Part shown: positions 15,698 to 24,226 of the stretch, piece by piece
Layout of the letters: each line of letters opens with the position of its first letter
Numbering within the stretch: position 1 is the first letter of the stretch
Origin: Streptomyces profundus
GTDB taxonomy: Bacteria > Actinomycetota > Actinomycetes > Streptomycetales > Streptomycetaceae
Length of the DNA: 64,000 bases
Direction of reading: 5' to 3'
Assembly (NCBI RefSeq): GCF_020740535.1
Contig: NZ_CP082362.1
Span: 4,958,501-5,022,500 of the forward strand
Made by a program: the position numbers and the translations under genes
The notes under the pieces: model-generated
Databases searched by the model: none
What the model was told of the DNA's origin: nothing
What the model saw: the letters and a program-made list of their open reading frames with translations, nothing else

Positions 15698-17518
15698 GTG
15701 AACGACCGACAGCAGCCGTACGGGCAGATCTACGGCTATGACGAGTACGGGCGCCCGCTCTACCAGCCCCTGCCCGAACAGCCGCACGGTCACGAGGGAG
15801 TTCAGGGGGTCCCGGGAGGCCACGAGGGCTATCGGGCCCAGCCAGCCGACGGCTACGCCGGCTATCCGGGGCAGGGGGCGACGGGGTACCAGGAGGGCGG
15901 GGCGGCCGGCTACCCGGGGCACCCCGGATACGAGGGGTACGACGGATACGAGGGCTATCAGGGCCACCAGGGGTACCAGGGCTATGACTCCCAGGCCGGC
16001 TACCAGCCCGTCGCCGACCACGACACCGGCCAGCAGGCGCCGGTGCCGCCGCAGCCCCACGGCTACGACCAGCGGGGATATCAGGCGGACTACGGCGGCT
16101 ACCAGCCCGTCGCGGAGTACGACACGGGGCAGCAGGCGCCCGTGCCGCCGGTCGTCGCCCCGCCCGAGCCGGCCACGTTCGAGCCCGCGATCCCCGAGCC
16201 GGTGCCGCCCCTCGTCGAGGAGGCCGTTGTACCCGAGCAGCGGCGGCCAGCCACCAAGGGCGACGATCGCGACGACTACCAGACGGAACAGTTCTCCTTC
16301 GTCGAAGAGCCCGACGAGGATTCCGAGGACGTCATCGACTGGATGAAGTTCAGCGAGAGCCGCACCGAGCGCCGCGAGGAGGCGAAGCGGCGGGGGCGCG
16401 GGCGGCGCCGGCTGCTGGTCGTCACGCTGGTGCTGGCGCTGGTCGGCGGGCTCGGCTTCCTGTGGGCCACCGACCGGATCCCTGGGCTCGCGGGGGAGGA
16501 GGAGGTCGCCGCCCCCGAGGCGCGGAGCCGCGATGTGATCGTGGTCCACCTGCGGCAGGTGGACTCGCCCGAGACCGCGACCGCGCTGCTGGTCGCCGAC
16601 GAGTCGGCCGGCACCGGCGCCACGCTGCTGCTGCCCAACAACCTCTCCGTCACCGCCGACAGCGGCAGCACCACCCTGGGACAGGCCGTCGTCGACGAGA
16701 GCGCGGGATCGGTGCGGGACGCGCTCAGCGGTCTGCTGGGCGCCGACATCAAGGGCACCTGGCGGCTGGGCACGCCCTATCTCTCCAACCTGGTGGATCT
16801 GGTCAGCGGGATCACCGTCAGCACCGACGTCGAGGTGCCGAGTCCCGACGAGGACGAGGGCCCGCTGGTCGAGGCCGGCGAGGACGTCTCGCTCAACGGC
16901 CCGGCGGCCGTCGCCTACGCCACCTACCGGGCGCCTGACGAAGCCGAGTCGGCGCAGCTCAACCGCTTCGGGCAGGTGATGCAGGCGGTGCTCGAACGGC
17001 TGCCGGACAGCGAGTCGGCCGCCGTCACCACGATGGAGACGCTGCGGCAGATCCAGGACCCGTCGCTGTCGGAGCAGGAGCTCGGCCTCAGCCTGGCCCG
17101 GCTGGCGGCCTTCGCCTCGGCCGGCGACTACCTGACCAGCGAGCTGCCCGTGGAGGACGACGGCACCATCAGCGACGCGACCGCCGACGGCGTGGTGCAC
17201 GAGGTGCTGGGCGGATCCGTCAGCAACGCCGACCCCGGCGCCACGGCGCGGATCGGCATCAGGGACGGGAGCGGCGTCGAGGGCGCGGGCGAGGCGGCCA
17301 GGATCACGTTGATCAACGGTGGCCTGACGGTGGTGGACAGCCGCGCGACGGACGAGTCGGCCGCCGAGTCCCAGGTGCTCTACTCGGTGCCCGAACACCG
17401 GGAGACCGCGATCGACGCGGCCAGAACCCTGGGCCTGCCCGAGGAAGTGGTCACCGAGGGTGACGGGCCGGGAACCGCCGATGTGACCATCGTCCTGGGC
17501 GAGGACTATGGGAGGTGA
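15698..17518 (+). CDS. LCP-like / LytR C-terminal domain membrane protein
   Basis: 606 residues from a GTG at 15698. Residues 1-180 are a cytoplasmic Tyr/Gly/Gln/Pro-rich region with GY-rich repeats (HPGYEGYDGYEGYQGHQGYQ). One membrane helix lies at about 237-255 (LLVVTLVLALVGGLGFLWA). Outside come an LCP-like domain (about 270-500) and a LytR_C domain (about 515-603; RIGIRDGSGVEGAGEAARI). LCP proteins attach wall polymers to peptidoglycan, but the usual N-terminal active-site segment is replaced here by RSRDVIVVHLRQVD, so transferase activity is uncertain. Lies between nadD and rsfS. Confidence 0.85.
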   Translation: MNDRQQPYGQIYGYDEYGRPLYQPLPEQPHGHEGVQGVPGGHEGYRAQPADGYAGYPGQGATGYQEGGAAGYPGHPGYEGYDGYEGYQGHQGYQGYDSQAGYQPVADHDTGQQAPVPPQPHGYDQRGYQADYGGYQPVAEYDTGQQAPVPPVVAPPEPATFEPAIPEPVPPLVEEAVVPEQRRPATKGDDRDDYQTEQFSFVEEPDEDSEDVIDWMKFSESRTERREEAKRRGRGRRRLLVVTLVLALVGGLGFLWATDRIPGLAGEEEVAAPEARSRDVIVVHLRQVDSPETATALLVADESAGTGATLLLPNNLSVTADSGSTTLGQAVVDESAGSVRDALSGLLGADIKGTWRLGTPYLSNLVDLVSGITVSTDVEVPSPDEDEGPLVEAGEDVSLNGPAAVAYATYRAPDEAESAQLNRFGQVMQAVLERLPDSESAAVTTMETLRQIQDPSLSEQELGLSLARLAAFASAGDYLTSELPVEDDGTISDATADGVVHEVLGGSVSNADPGATARIGIRDGSGVEGAGEAARITLINGGLTVVDSRATDESAAESQVLYSVPEHRETAIDAARTLGLPEEVVTEGDGPGTADVTIVLGEDYGR

Positions 17519-17535
17519 CTGTCAGTGGGGCATGA

Positions 17536-17555
17536 GACCCTGGGATCCCAGGGTC
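17536..17555. repeat. Perfect 20-base palindrome upstream of rsfS
   Basis: GACCCTGGGA is followed directly by its reverse complement TCCCAGGGTC, without a loop. It lies 18 bases after the LCP gene stop and about 90 bases before rsfS. It could be a protein-binding site or part of a terminator; no further evidence. Confidence 0.5.
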
Positions 17556-17646
17556 GGGCCGGGAGCAGGACATCGCCCGCGGCAGCGCGGGCGGTGGGAG
17601 CCGCCGGCGGAGGCGACCCCTTGAGACCGAGGAGACTGCCGTACCT

Positions 17647-18150
17647 GTGACCGCCACGGACCGCGCCACGGAGCTGATCAGCGCCGCCGCCCAGGCCGCC
17701 GCCGACAAGCTGGCGCACGACATCATCGCCTACGACGTCAGCGACGTCCTGGCCATCACCGACGCCTTCCTGTTGGCGTCCGCCCCCAACGACCGCCAGG
17801 TCAAGGCCATCGTGGACGGGATCGAGGAGCGGCTGCGCGAGCTGGACGCCAAGCCGGTCCGCCGCGAGGGCGAGCGGGACGGCCGCTGGGTCCTGCTCGA
17901 CTACGTGGACATCGTGGTGCACGTCCAGCACTCCGAGGAGCGCGTCTTCTACGCCCTGGAGCGGCTCTGGAAGGACTGCCCCGAGCTGCCGCTCCCGGAG
18001 GACGCGCTGGCCACGCGCGGCCGGGGCGCGGCCGACGCCGCCGAGGCGGACGGCCCGGTGGACGGCCCCCTGGACGGCCCCCTGGACGGCTCGGTGAACG
18101 GCTTGGCGAACGGCGCGGCGAACGGCTCGCTGGGCGGTGAGTCCCACTGA
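17647..18150 (+). CDS. rsfS: Ribosome silencing factor
   Basis: 167 residues, GTG start at 17647. The RsfS/DUF143 domain covers the first ~120 residues (DKLAHDIIAYDVSDVLAITD, FLLASAPNDRQVKAIVDGI, GRWVLLDYVDIVVHVQ); it binds ribosomal protein L14 and blocks subunit joining when nutrients are low. The C-terminus beyond about 125 is an extra low-complexity tail with repeats of DGPLDG and NGLANGAANG, coded by a 12-base DNA repeat and not part of the fold. Its stop lies inside the start of the next gene (see the histidine phosphatase). Confidence 0.95.
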   Translation: MTATDRATELISAAAQAAADKLAHDIIAYDVSDVLAITDAFLLASAPNDRQVKAIVDGIEERLRELDAKPVRREGERDGRWVLLDYVDIVVHVQHSEERVFYALERLWKDCPELPLPEDALATRGRGAADAAEADGPVDGPLDGPLDGSVNGLANGAANGSLGGESH

Positions 18151-18791
18151 ACCGCGCTGACCGCCGGCGGATCGTGCTCTGGCGGCACGGTCAGACGCCG
18201 TGGAACGTCGAGAACCGCTTCCAGGGCACCCTGGACATCGAGCTGACGGAGGCGGGCGTCGCCCAGGCGCGCCGCGCGGCCCAGCTGTTGGCGCGCCTCA
18301 ACCCGGACGCCATCATCTCCTCCGACCTGCGCCGCACGGCGGCCACGGCCGCCGAGCTGGCCGCGGTCACCGGTCTTTCGGTCTCCTATGACGCGGGTCT
18401 TCGGGAGTCCTTCGCCGGGGACTGGCAGGGCCTGACGCATCCGGAGATCGAGGCCCGCTTCGGCGAGCAGTACGCGGCGTGGAAGCGCGGCGAGCCGGTG
18501 CGGCGCGGCGGTGGCGAGCTGGAGACGGAGGTCGCCGACCGGGCGGCGCCCGTGGTGGAGCGCGCGGTGGAGAAGGTTCCGCCCGGCGGCCTGCTGGTCG
18601 TGGTCAGCCACGGCGGCACGATCAGGACCACCATCGGGCGGCTGCTCGGCCTGGTGCCGAGCAGTTGGGAGGCGCTTGGCAGCGTCTCCAACTGCTCCTG
18701 GTCCGTCGTCGGCCAGGGCGTGCGCGGCTGGCGGCTGCTGGAGCACAACGCGGGCTCCCTGCCCGAGCCCGTCATCGGCGACGACGTCTAG
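18147..18791 (+). CDS. Histidine phosphatase family protein (phosphoglycerate-mutase-like)
   Basis: About 214 residues. The RHG motif is IVLWRHGQTPWNVENRFQG and the second catalytic His is in VVVSHGGTIR; GLRESFAGDWQG completes the family signature. Substrate unknown (phosphoglycerate mutase, cobalamin-type or sugar phosphatase are all possible). The start is unusual. An in-frame stop at 18138-18140 leaves only a CTG at 18147 or a GTG at 18174; the GTG would begin inside the first beta strand. The CTG overlaps the rsfS stop as CTGA and has GGTGAG eight bases upstream, so I prefer it (protein starts MNRADRRRIVLWRHG). Coupled to rsfS. Confidence 0.85.
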   Translation: MNRADRRRIVLWRHGQTPWNVENRFQGTLDIELTEAGVAQARRAAQLLARLNPDAIISSDLRRTAATAAELAAVTGLSVSYDAGLRESFAGDWQGLTHPEIEARFGEQYAAWKRGEPVRRGGGELETEVADRAAPVVERAVEKVPPGGLLVVVSHGGTIRTTIGRLLGLVPSSWEALGSVSNCSWSVVGQGVRGWRLLEHNAGSLPEPVIGDDV

Positions 18792-19287
18792 GGCCCACTC
18801 ACCCGCATCGCGGCCAACTCGGCGCCGGCTCGGGACGGTTCTCGGCCGAGGCCCTCCTCGGCCCCTTCGCCGCCAGCAGCCGCGGCTGCCTCTCCCGCGG
18901 CGGGAGCGGCCAGTTCACCGCGCGACGTCCCGCGCCGACCTCCCCACCACCGACAGCCGGCCGCGGTTGACCACCGCCGGCTCCCCGTCCCCGCCGCCCG
19001 GCGCGCGCGCCCGGCCTCGGGACGAGCCGGCCGGCACGGGTGAAGTGCCGGCGACCGGGCGTGGAATCCGCGCGGAAGGGTAGTCGGACGGACGGCGACA
19101 TCGTGCGGCCGTGGGTCTCGATCCCGTCTCCTCTTGGCCGAGGCGGGATCAAGCGGCTTATCGGAAAGCCCATGACATGGCAGAATCGTGGACACGCCGG
19201 GCAGCGGACGCTCCGGCGTGTCACCCGGTGGCGACGGAGGGGTATGCCTCGTGTGCACGGCCCACAACCGAGGGTGGAGCTGATCAC
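18792..19287. other. 496-bp non-coding stretch before the small Zn-ribbon-like gene
   Basis: No supported gene. The right part holds a possible promoter (CAGAAT near 19180-19186) and, just after it, a long hairpin: GACACGCCGG (19191-19200) pairs perfectly with CCGGCGTGTC (19213-19222). This hairpin would lie in the 5' leader of the gene starting at 19288. The left part is GC-rich with no feature I can name. Confidence 0.5.
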
Positions 19288-19521
19288 ATGGGTGCACACA
19301 GCAGGAAGTGCGATTGGTGCGGTGCCGGCACCCCCATCGTGCGCGATCTCCAGCCGGTCAATGTCGCGTATCAGTACTGGTGTGTGGAGTGTGCCAGGGC
19401 GTTGATCATCAAGGGCGACCCCATCGAGGTCTACCGCGAGCTGGAGGGCGAGCCGATCTATGGCCGCCTCCTCGACGAGCACTGCGCGCTCAAGCGGTTC
19501 TACTCCTTCGCGAGCGTCTGA
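19288..19521 (+). CDS. Small Cys-rich (zinc-ribbon-like) conserved protein
   Basis: 77 residues; the ATG at 19288 follows GGGTGGAG. Two CxxC pairs (CDWCGAG and WCVECARAL) about 25 residues apart can form a zinc ribbon; a further Cys lies in EHCALKRF. No signal peptide. The frame extends upstream to 19111 but without a ribosome binding site. I recall near-identical small proteins in other streptomycetes; function unknown. A 5'-leader hairpin precedes it and the tRNA-Ala follows 98 bases downstream. Confidence 0.75.
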   Translation: MGAHSRKCDWCGAGTPIVRDLQPVNVAYQYWCVECARALIIKGDPIEVYRELEGEPIYGRLLDEHCALKRFYSFASV

Positions 19522-19549
19522 CCTGCGACCCCTGGGCCACCGCCCCGAT

Positions 19550-19580
19550 TTGGCATTCGACCCCGGTTCCTGTGTAAAGT
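19550..19580 (+). promoter_or_regulatory. Putative promoter of tRNA-Ala
   Basis: TTGGCA (19550-19555) and TAAAGT (19575-19580) resemble -35 and -10 elements, with 19 bases between them, which is slightly long. They lie 40-70 bases upstream of the tRNA. Weak evidence. Confidence 0.4.
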
Positions 19581-19619
19581 AGGGATCACCGCGAGGGGGA
19601 AACCCCGGCGGGCGAGCAA

Positions 19620-19692
<73 letters not shown>

Positions 19693-19698
19693 CAGCAT

Positions 19699-19734
19699 CG
19701 AAGGGCCGCTTCCCGGCAGGGAGGTGGCCCTTCG
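19699..19734 (+). terminator. Terminator hairpin after tRNA-Ala
   Basis: CGAAGGGCC (19699-19707) pairs with GGCCCTTCG (19726-19734), and inside it TTCCC pairs with GGGAG around GGCA, giving one long interrupted stem. It lies seven bases past the tRNA. Confidence 0.7.
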
Positions 19735-19768
19735 GCGTTGGTGGGGGCCGACTGGGGCGCGGCCGGGG

Positions 19769-20350
19769 TCAGTTCGCGGGGGTGGTCGGGCGGATGCCGG
19801 CGAAGATCACCGTGAGCAGGCGGTCGATCCGCTCGTGGGAGTCGGCCGGTCCCTGCTCGTGGGCCCAGGCGACCCCGGAGACCAGCACGAAGAAGTCCGC
19901 GGTGGTGACGTCCGGGCGCACCTCGCCGGCCTTTCGGGCTCGGTCGAGCAGTGCCTCGCCCGCCTCGCGCATCGCGCGGCATGCGGCGTGCAGGCTGGAG
20001 CCGGCGTGGTCGAGGGTGTGGGTCACCTCGCCGGTCAGCCCCCGGAAGGTGGTGGTCGCCGCGACGAAGGCGCGGGTCCACTCGGTGAGTGCGGGCCAGG
20101 GGGCGTGGCTGGCGAGCAACTCCCGCCCCGACGCGCCCAGCGCGTCGAAGTGCTCGCGCAGCAGTGCCTCCAGCAGATGCTGCCGGCTGGGGAAGTGCCG
20201 GTAGAGCGTGCCGATGCCGACGCCGGCCCTGGCGGCGATCTCTTCGAGGGAGGCGCCCGTGCCGTGTTCGGCGAAGGCCGCTCGCGCCTCGGCGAGCAGC
20301 CGCTCGCGATTCCGCCTGGCGTCCGCGCGCGGAAGACGCCCCGTTGTCAT
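19769..20350 (-). CDS. TetR-family transcriptional regulator
   Basis: 193 residues with an N-terminal TetR HTH (ARAAFAEHGTGASLEEIAAR then AGVGIGTLYRHFPSRQHLLE) and a C-terminal ligand-binding domain of the small TetR class (TFRGLTGEVTHTLDHAG, TADFFVLVSGVAWAHEQ). The ATG at 20350 is taken as start. It is divergent from the LLM-type oxidoreductase gene at 20547 across about 200 bp, which suggests that it represses that gene, itself, or both in response to a small ligand; the ligand is unknown. First gene after the tRNA-Ala. Confidence 0.92.
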   Translation of the reverse strand: MTTGRLPRADARRNRERLLAEARAAFAEHGTGASLEEIAARAGVGIGTLYRHFPSRQHLLEALLREHFDALGASGRELLASHAPWPALTEWTRAFVAATTTFRGLTGEVTHTLDHAGSSLHAACRAMREAGEALLDRARKAGEVRPDVTTADFFVLVSGVAWAHEQGPADSHERIDRLLTVIFAGIRPTTPAN

Positions 20351-20546
20351 CGCCTCGTCCAACTCTCCCCCGGTTCGCCGATCCCGCCACGCACGCTCAA
20401 CTCCCGTTGTCGGGGGCGTCGATGGCCAAACGGAGCCTACCTCCGTATCGTGGTCCGAGCCAGGCGGAGGCTGCCTCGGCTTGGTGGGATCACGGCGTCG
20501 AACGATCGCGTGGGGCCGATGCGCCGCGCGCCGGGATGGGGGAGTG

Positions 20547-21506
20547 GTGCGGATCACCGTGCTGTCGGAGGGGATTGGTCCGGTCGACGAGGCGGACGTG
20601 CGGGCGCGGGCCAGGGGGCGGCTCGGCCCGTTCGGGGTCTGGCTCGCGCCGCACGCGGTGCGGGCCACCCCGGTGGCCGTGCTGCGGGCGCAGGCGCGGC
20701 GGATCGAGGAGTTGGGGTACGGCTCGCTGTGGACGGGGGAGCCGCCGGTCGGCGCTCCGGTCGCCGGTCGGGAGATCTTCAGCCTGCTCGCCGTTCTGCT
20801 GGCCGCCACCGACCGGTTGGTGCTGGGCGCCGGTGTCGCCAATGTGACCATGCGGCGCCCGCAAGCCGTGTGGTCGGCCGCCTCGGGGCTGGACGAGGGC
20901 TATCCCGGGCGGCTGGTGCTGGGCCTCGGGGGTGCCGACGGCCCACGCCCGCTGCGGCGGTTGCGCGGCTATCTGGACGCGATGGACGCGCAGCGCCCGA
21001 CGGATGAGGAGGGCGGAGCGCTGCCGGCGCCGTTTCCCCTGGTGCTGGCGGCCATCGGGCCCCGGGCGCAGGCGTTGGCGGTGGAGCGAGCGGACGGGGT
21101 GCACCCGTTCCTCCAGCCGGTGGCCCACACCGCGCGCGCCCGACGGGCCATCGGCGAGGGGCCGTTGCTGATCCCGCATCAGGCGTTGACGCTGGAGGAG
21201 GATCCCGAGCTGGCCAGGGGGCGGCTGCGGGCCGTGCTCGGCGCGGCCGGGGGCCGGCCGCTGGTGGAGAACGCCTATACCCGCAACTACCGTCGACTGG
21301 GCTACGGGGACCGGGACCTGGCCGGTGGCGGCGCGGATGCCCTGGTGGACGCGGTGCTCGCACACGGCGGGGCCGCCGCCGTGGCCGGCCGGCTGCGCGC
21401 CCAGCTCGAAGCCGGCGCCGACCATGTGCTGCTGCACCCGCTGACGGATGATCTCCCCTCGGCCGTGGACGACTTGGCGCGGCTGGCCCCCTTCCTCGCC
21501 GAGTGA
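20547..21506 (+). CDS. LLM-class flavin-dependent oxidoreductase (luciferase-like)
   Basis: 319 residues in the bacterial-luciferase TIM-barrel fold: LGPFGVWLAPHAV, ARRIEELGYGSLWTGE, AATDRLVLGAGVANVTMRRP and VLGLGGADGPRPLRRLRGYL near the F420/FMN-binding region. In actinobacteria most such proteins use coenzyme F420 or FMN; the cofactor here cannot be fixed by eye. Two consecutive GTG codons (20544 and 20547) follow GGGGGAG; either may start translation. Divergent from the TetR gene, which probably controls it. Confidence 0.82.
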   Translation: MRITVLSEGIGPVDEADVRARARGRLGPFGVWLAPHAVRATPVAVLRAQARRIEELGYGSLWTGEPPVGAPVAGREIFSLLAVLLAATDRLVLGAGVANVTMRRPQAVWSAASGLDEGYPGRLVLGLGGADGPRPLRRLRGYLDAMDAQRPTDEEGGALPAPFPLVLAAIGPRAQALAVERADGVHPFLQPVAHTARARRAIGEGPLLIPHQALTLEEDPELARGRLRAVLGAAGGRPLVENAYTRNYRRLGYGDRDLAGGGADALVDAVLAHGGAAAVAGRLRAQLEAGADHVLLHPLTDDLPSAVDDLARLAPFLAE

Positions 21507-21617
21507 GCTGGGCGTTCCCGCCCGAAGGCGGGTGGGGCGGTCGCGGTACGGGGACCGCCGCCGCGGCGGCCTCCGGTGCGAGTAACCGGTTGTCCGCGGG
21601 CGCCGGTCGCGGATGCA

Positions 21618-22922
21618 ATGGTCCTCGTGACTGTTCAGGTGCGCCCGCCGCGGCGAGACGAGATGAACGCGTACTACCGGGCCCTGCCCTACGCGACCGG
21701 GTTGCCGCAGTGGGAGCCGGCCGATGCCGCGTGGCACGGTGGTCCTGAGCCGTGGTCCCCGCAGCGTGCCCCGGCGACCGCGGAGCAGCTGGAGAGGCGG
21801 GCGGAAGCCCATGCGAAGGACCCGTCCTTCCATCCGATGGCCGCGTTCGCCGACGGCACGTGCGTCGGCGCGTCGGCCACCATCTCCCTCGACGTGACGG
21901 TCCCCGGCGGGGACACCGTCAGAATGGCCGGTGTCACCGCTACCGGGGTGATCGCCACCCACCGCCGACGCGGTTACCTGCGGCGGATGGTGCGGGCCAT
22001 GTTCGAGGCCGCCTTGGCCCGAGGCGAGCCGTTGGCGATGCTCAGCGCGAGCGAGGGCGGCATCTACGGCCGGTTCGGGTTCTCGCCGGCGACCTACCGC
22101 ACGCGGTGGGAGCTGAGCCGTCACGAAGCGGTCCTCCTTCCGGCGGCGCCCGATCCGGGTTCGCTGGAGTTGGTCGATGCCGCGCGGGCCAAGCGGTTCT
22201 GGCCTGTGGTGCACGCGCGGGTGCGGGCAAACCGCGTCGGCGAGCTCACCCCCCTGCCCGGGCGCTGGGACGGGCTGTCCGACGACGCGGACGGCACGAA
22301 CGGACCGCTGCTGTATCTCGCCCACCGCGACCAGCACGGCGACGTGGACGGCATGGCCAACTTCCGGCTGCCGTGGTCCTCGACCGCCGTCAACGCGGGA
22401 ACCCTCGTCGTCGAGGCGCTGGAGGCGACCAACCCGACGGCGTATCGCGCCCTCTGGAGCTTGTTGGTCGACTTCGACCTCACCAAGACCATCGTGGCGC
22501 CGGGCCGTCCGCGTGACGAACCCCTGCGATGGATGCTCACGAACCCGCGAGCGATGCGCGTCACCCGCCAGTCCGACAACCTGTGGGCACGCCTGCTCGA
22601 CGTCCCCCGCGCCCTGACGCGACGCTCGTACGACACGGCGGGCGAGGTGACGTTCACGATCGATGACGATCAGATGTGCCCGGCGAACAACGGGACATGG
22701 CTGCTCCGCGCGGACGGCACCTCGGTGACCTGTGTTGCCACCGATCGGCGGGCGGAGCTGACCATCACCGTCCAGGCGCTCGGTTCGCTCTACCTCGGTG
22801 GCCTGTCCGCGCATGACCTGGCGTACGCGGGTCGCGTCGTCCCGCACGCCGACGGCGTGGTCGCGCGGCTGTCCCGCCTGTTCCGCGTCGACCCCGAACC
22901 GCACAACTCCTTCGCCTTCTGA
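21618..22922 (+). CDS. eis: Eis-like GNAT N-acetyltransferase
   Basis: 434 residues, ATG at 21618. Family features: acetyl-CoA loop VIATHRRRGYLRRM (about 111-124); SASEGGIYGRFGF with Tyr about 150, matching the general-acid Tyr of mycobacterial Eis; central second GNAT-like domain and a sterol-carrier-like C-terminal domain. It ends in Phe (HNSFAF), whose carboxylate serves as base in Eis. Eis enzymes acetylate aminoglycosides at several amines and other amines; the natural substrate here is unknown. It follows the LLM gene by 111 bases. Confidence 0.88.
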   Translation: MVLVTVQVRPPRRDEMNAYYRALPYATGLPQWEPADAAWHGGPEPWSPQRAPATAEQLERRAEAHAKDPSFHPMAAFADGTCVGASATISLDVTVPGGDTVRMAGVTATGVIATHRRRGYLRRMVRAMFEAALARGEPLAMLSASEGGIYGRFGFSPATYRTRWELSRHEAVLLPAAPDPGSLELVDAARAKRFWPVVHARVRANRVGELTPLPGRWDGLSDDADGTNGPLLYLAHRDQHGDVDGMANFRLPWSSTAVNAGTLVVEALEATNPTAYRALWSLLVDFDLTKTIVAPGRPRDEPLRWMLTNPRAMRVTRQSDNLWARLLDVPRALTRRSYDTAGEVTFTIDDDQMCPANNGTWLLRADGTSVTCVATDRRAELTITVQALGSLYLGGLSAHDLAYAGRVVPHADGVVARLSRLFRVDPEPHNSFAF

Positions 22923-23181
22923 GGCAACCGCCCACTGCGCACACCCTCGACCGAAAGCGGGGAAACGGTGGCGATTCGGGGGCGCCGGCCGGTGGGGTGG
23001 TGAAAGTTCCTGGCTCGGGGGGCGCGTTGGTGCAGGCGGGGGTGTTCTTCACAGGGTTAGACCGGTGGGGTGCGCCGGTGCTCTTCCTCAGAGGTGGGTC
23101 TACGTGCGTAAACTGGGGCATGACGTGACCGCGTCAAGTGCACTGATCCGTTCCATCCCCCTCGAAACTCAGGAGTCGGTC
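22923..23181. other. Intergenic region before the GH25 gene
   Basis: About 260 bp. It should hold the promoter of the two peptidoglycan hydrolase genes. I looked for a cyclic-di-AMP riboswitch, which precedes some actinobacterial wall hydrolase genes, and did not recognise its conserved core. Confidence 0.4.
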
Positions 23182-24090
23182 ATGCTCTTCACCAGATCAC
23201 TCTCCCGGCGGCTCAGGTGGCGAATGGCCACCCTCGGCGGCGTGTTCGTGGCCGTGTTCGGGATTCTGCTCACCACCCCATCGGCGGCGGCCGGTGCGTC
23301 GAGTGAGGCCGCCGGTCCGGCCGAGGTGCCGGAGGATGTCGGCACCCTGGAGCCCGGCGAGGCGTTCATGGGCGCCGGCACCGCCATCCACGAGGGCCGC
23401 GCGCTGGACACCGGCGAGCTGTCGCTTGACCCCCTGGACACCACCGGTGTCCAGGGCATCGACATCTCGCACTGGCAGGGCGCCATCAACTGGACCTCGG
23501 TGCGCGGCGCCGGCATCCAGTTCGCCTGGATGAAGGCGACCGAGGGCACCAGCTTCAAGGACTCCCGGTTCAACACCAACTACCCGGCCGCGCACGGCGC
23601 CGGCGTGATCAGGGGCGCCTACCACTTCGCCCGCCCCGACGTCTCCAACGGCGCTACCCAGGCCAACTACTTCGCCTCCAACGGCGGGGCCTGGTCGCGG
23701 GACAACCTGACGCTGCCCGGCGTCCTGGACATCGAGCACAACCCCTACGGGGCGCAGTGCTACGGCCTGTCCACCACGCAGATGCGCACCTGGATCAACG
23801 ACTTCTACAACACGTACAAGTCGCGCACCACCCGGGACATCGTGATCTACACGACCGCCAGCTGGTGGAACACCTGCACCGGCAACTGGACGGGCATGTC
23901 CGCCAAGGCACCGCTGTGGGTGGCGCACTGGACCACGGGCAGCCCGACCATCCCCGCCGGGTTCCCGACCTGGACGGTCTGGCAGTACACGGACTCCGGC
24001 TCGATCAGCGGCATCTCGGGCAACGTGGACCGCAACAAGTTCAACGGCACCAGGGACCGTCTGCTGGCCCTGGCCAACAACACTCCCTGA
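23182..24090 (+). CDS. Secreted GH25-family lysozyme
   Basis: 302 residues; the ATG at 23182 follows AGGAG. The signal peptide has a basic start (RSLSRRLRWRM) and the hydrophobic core LGGVFVAVFGILL with an AAA-G cleavage region near residue 37. After a ~50-residue linker comes the GH25 TIM barrel: GIDISHWQG (Asp about 94), AWMKATEGTSF, YHFARPD and GVLDIEHNPYG with catalytic Asp/Glu at about 183 and 185. It cleaves the MurNAc-GlcNAc bond of peptidoglycan outside the cell. The amidase gene follows 136 bases downstream after a hairpin. Confidence 0.95.
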   Translation: MLFTRSLSRRLRWRMATLGGVFVAVFGILLTTPSAAAGASSEAAGPAEVPEDVGTLEPGEAFMGAGTAIHEGRALDTGELSLDPLDTTGVQGIDISHWQGAINWTSVRGAGIQFAWMKATEGTSFKDSRFNTNYPAAHGAGVIRGAYHFARPDVSNGATQANYFASNGGAWSRDNLTLPGVLDIEHNPYGAQCYGLSTTQMRTWINDFYNTYKSRTTRDIVIYTTASWWNTCTGNWTGMSAKAPLWVAHWTTGSPTIPAGFPTWTVWQYTDSGSISGISGNVDRNKFNGTRDRLLALANNTP

Positions 24091-24126
24091 CGCGGGCTCG
24101 CACCCCGCTCGGAAGCACATGCGCAC

Positions 24127-24154
24127 GGTGGAGCCGGCTTCCGCCGGCTCCACC
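24127..24154 (+). terminator. Hairpin between the lysozyme and amidase genes
   Basis: GGTGGAGCCGGC (24127-24138) and GCCGGCTCCACC (24143-24154) form a perfect 12-bp stem with a TTCC loop, followed by a pyrimidine-rich stretch. Likely a terminator or attenuator after the lysozyme gene. Confidence 0.7.
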
Positions 24155-24226
24155 CCCTCTCGTCTTCTCGTCGCGTTTTCCCCCCACGCGGTGCTCAGGG
24201 AGCACCAAGGAGCGCAAGGAGTCCTG

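Noticed and set aside
22923..23181. Cyclic-di-AMP riboswitch upstream of the lysozyme gene
   Set aside because: The conserved core sequence and pseudoknot strands were not recognisable by eye.
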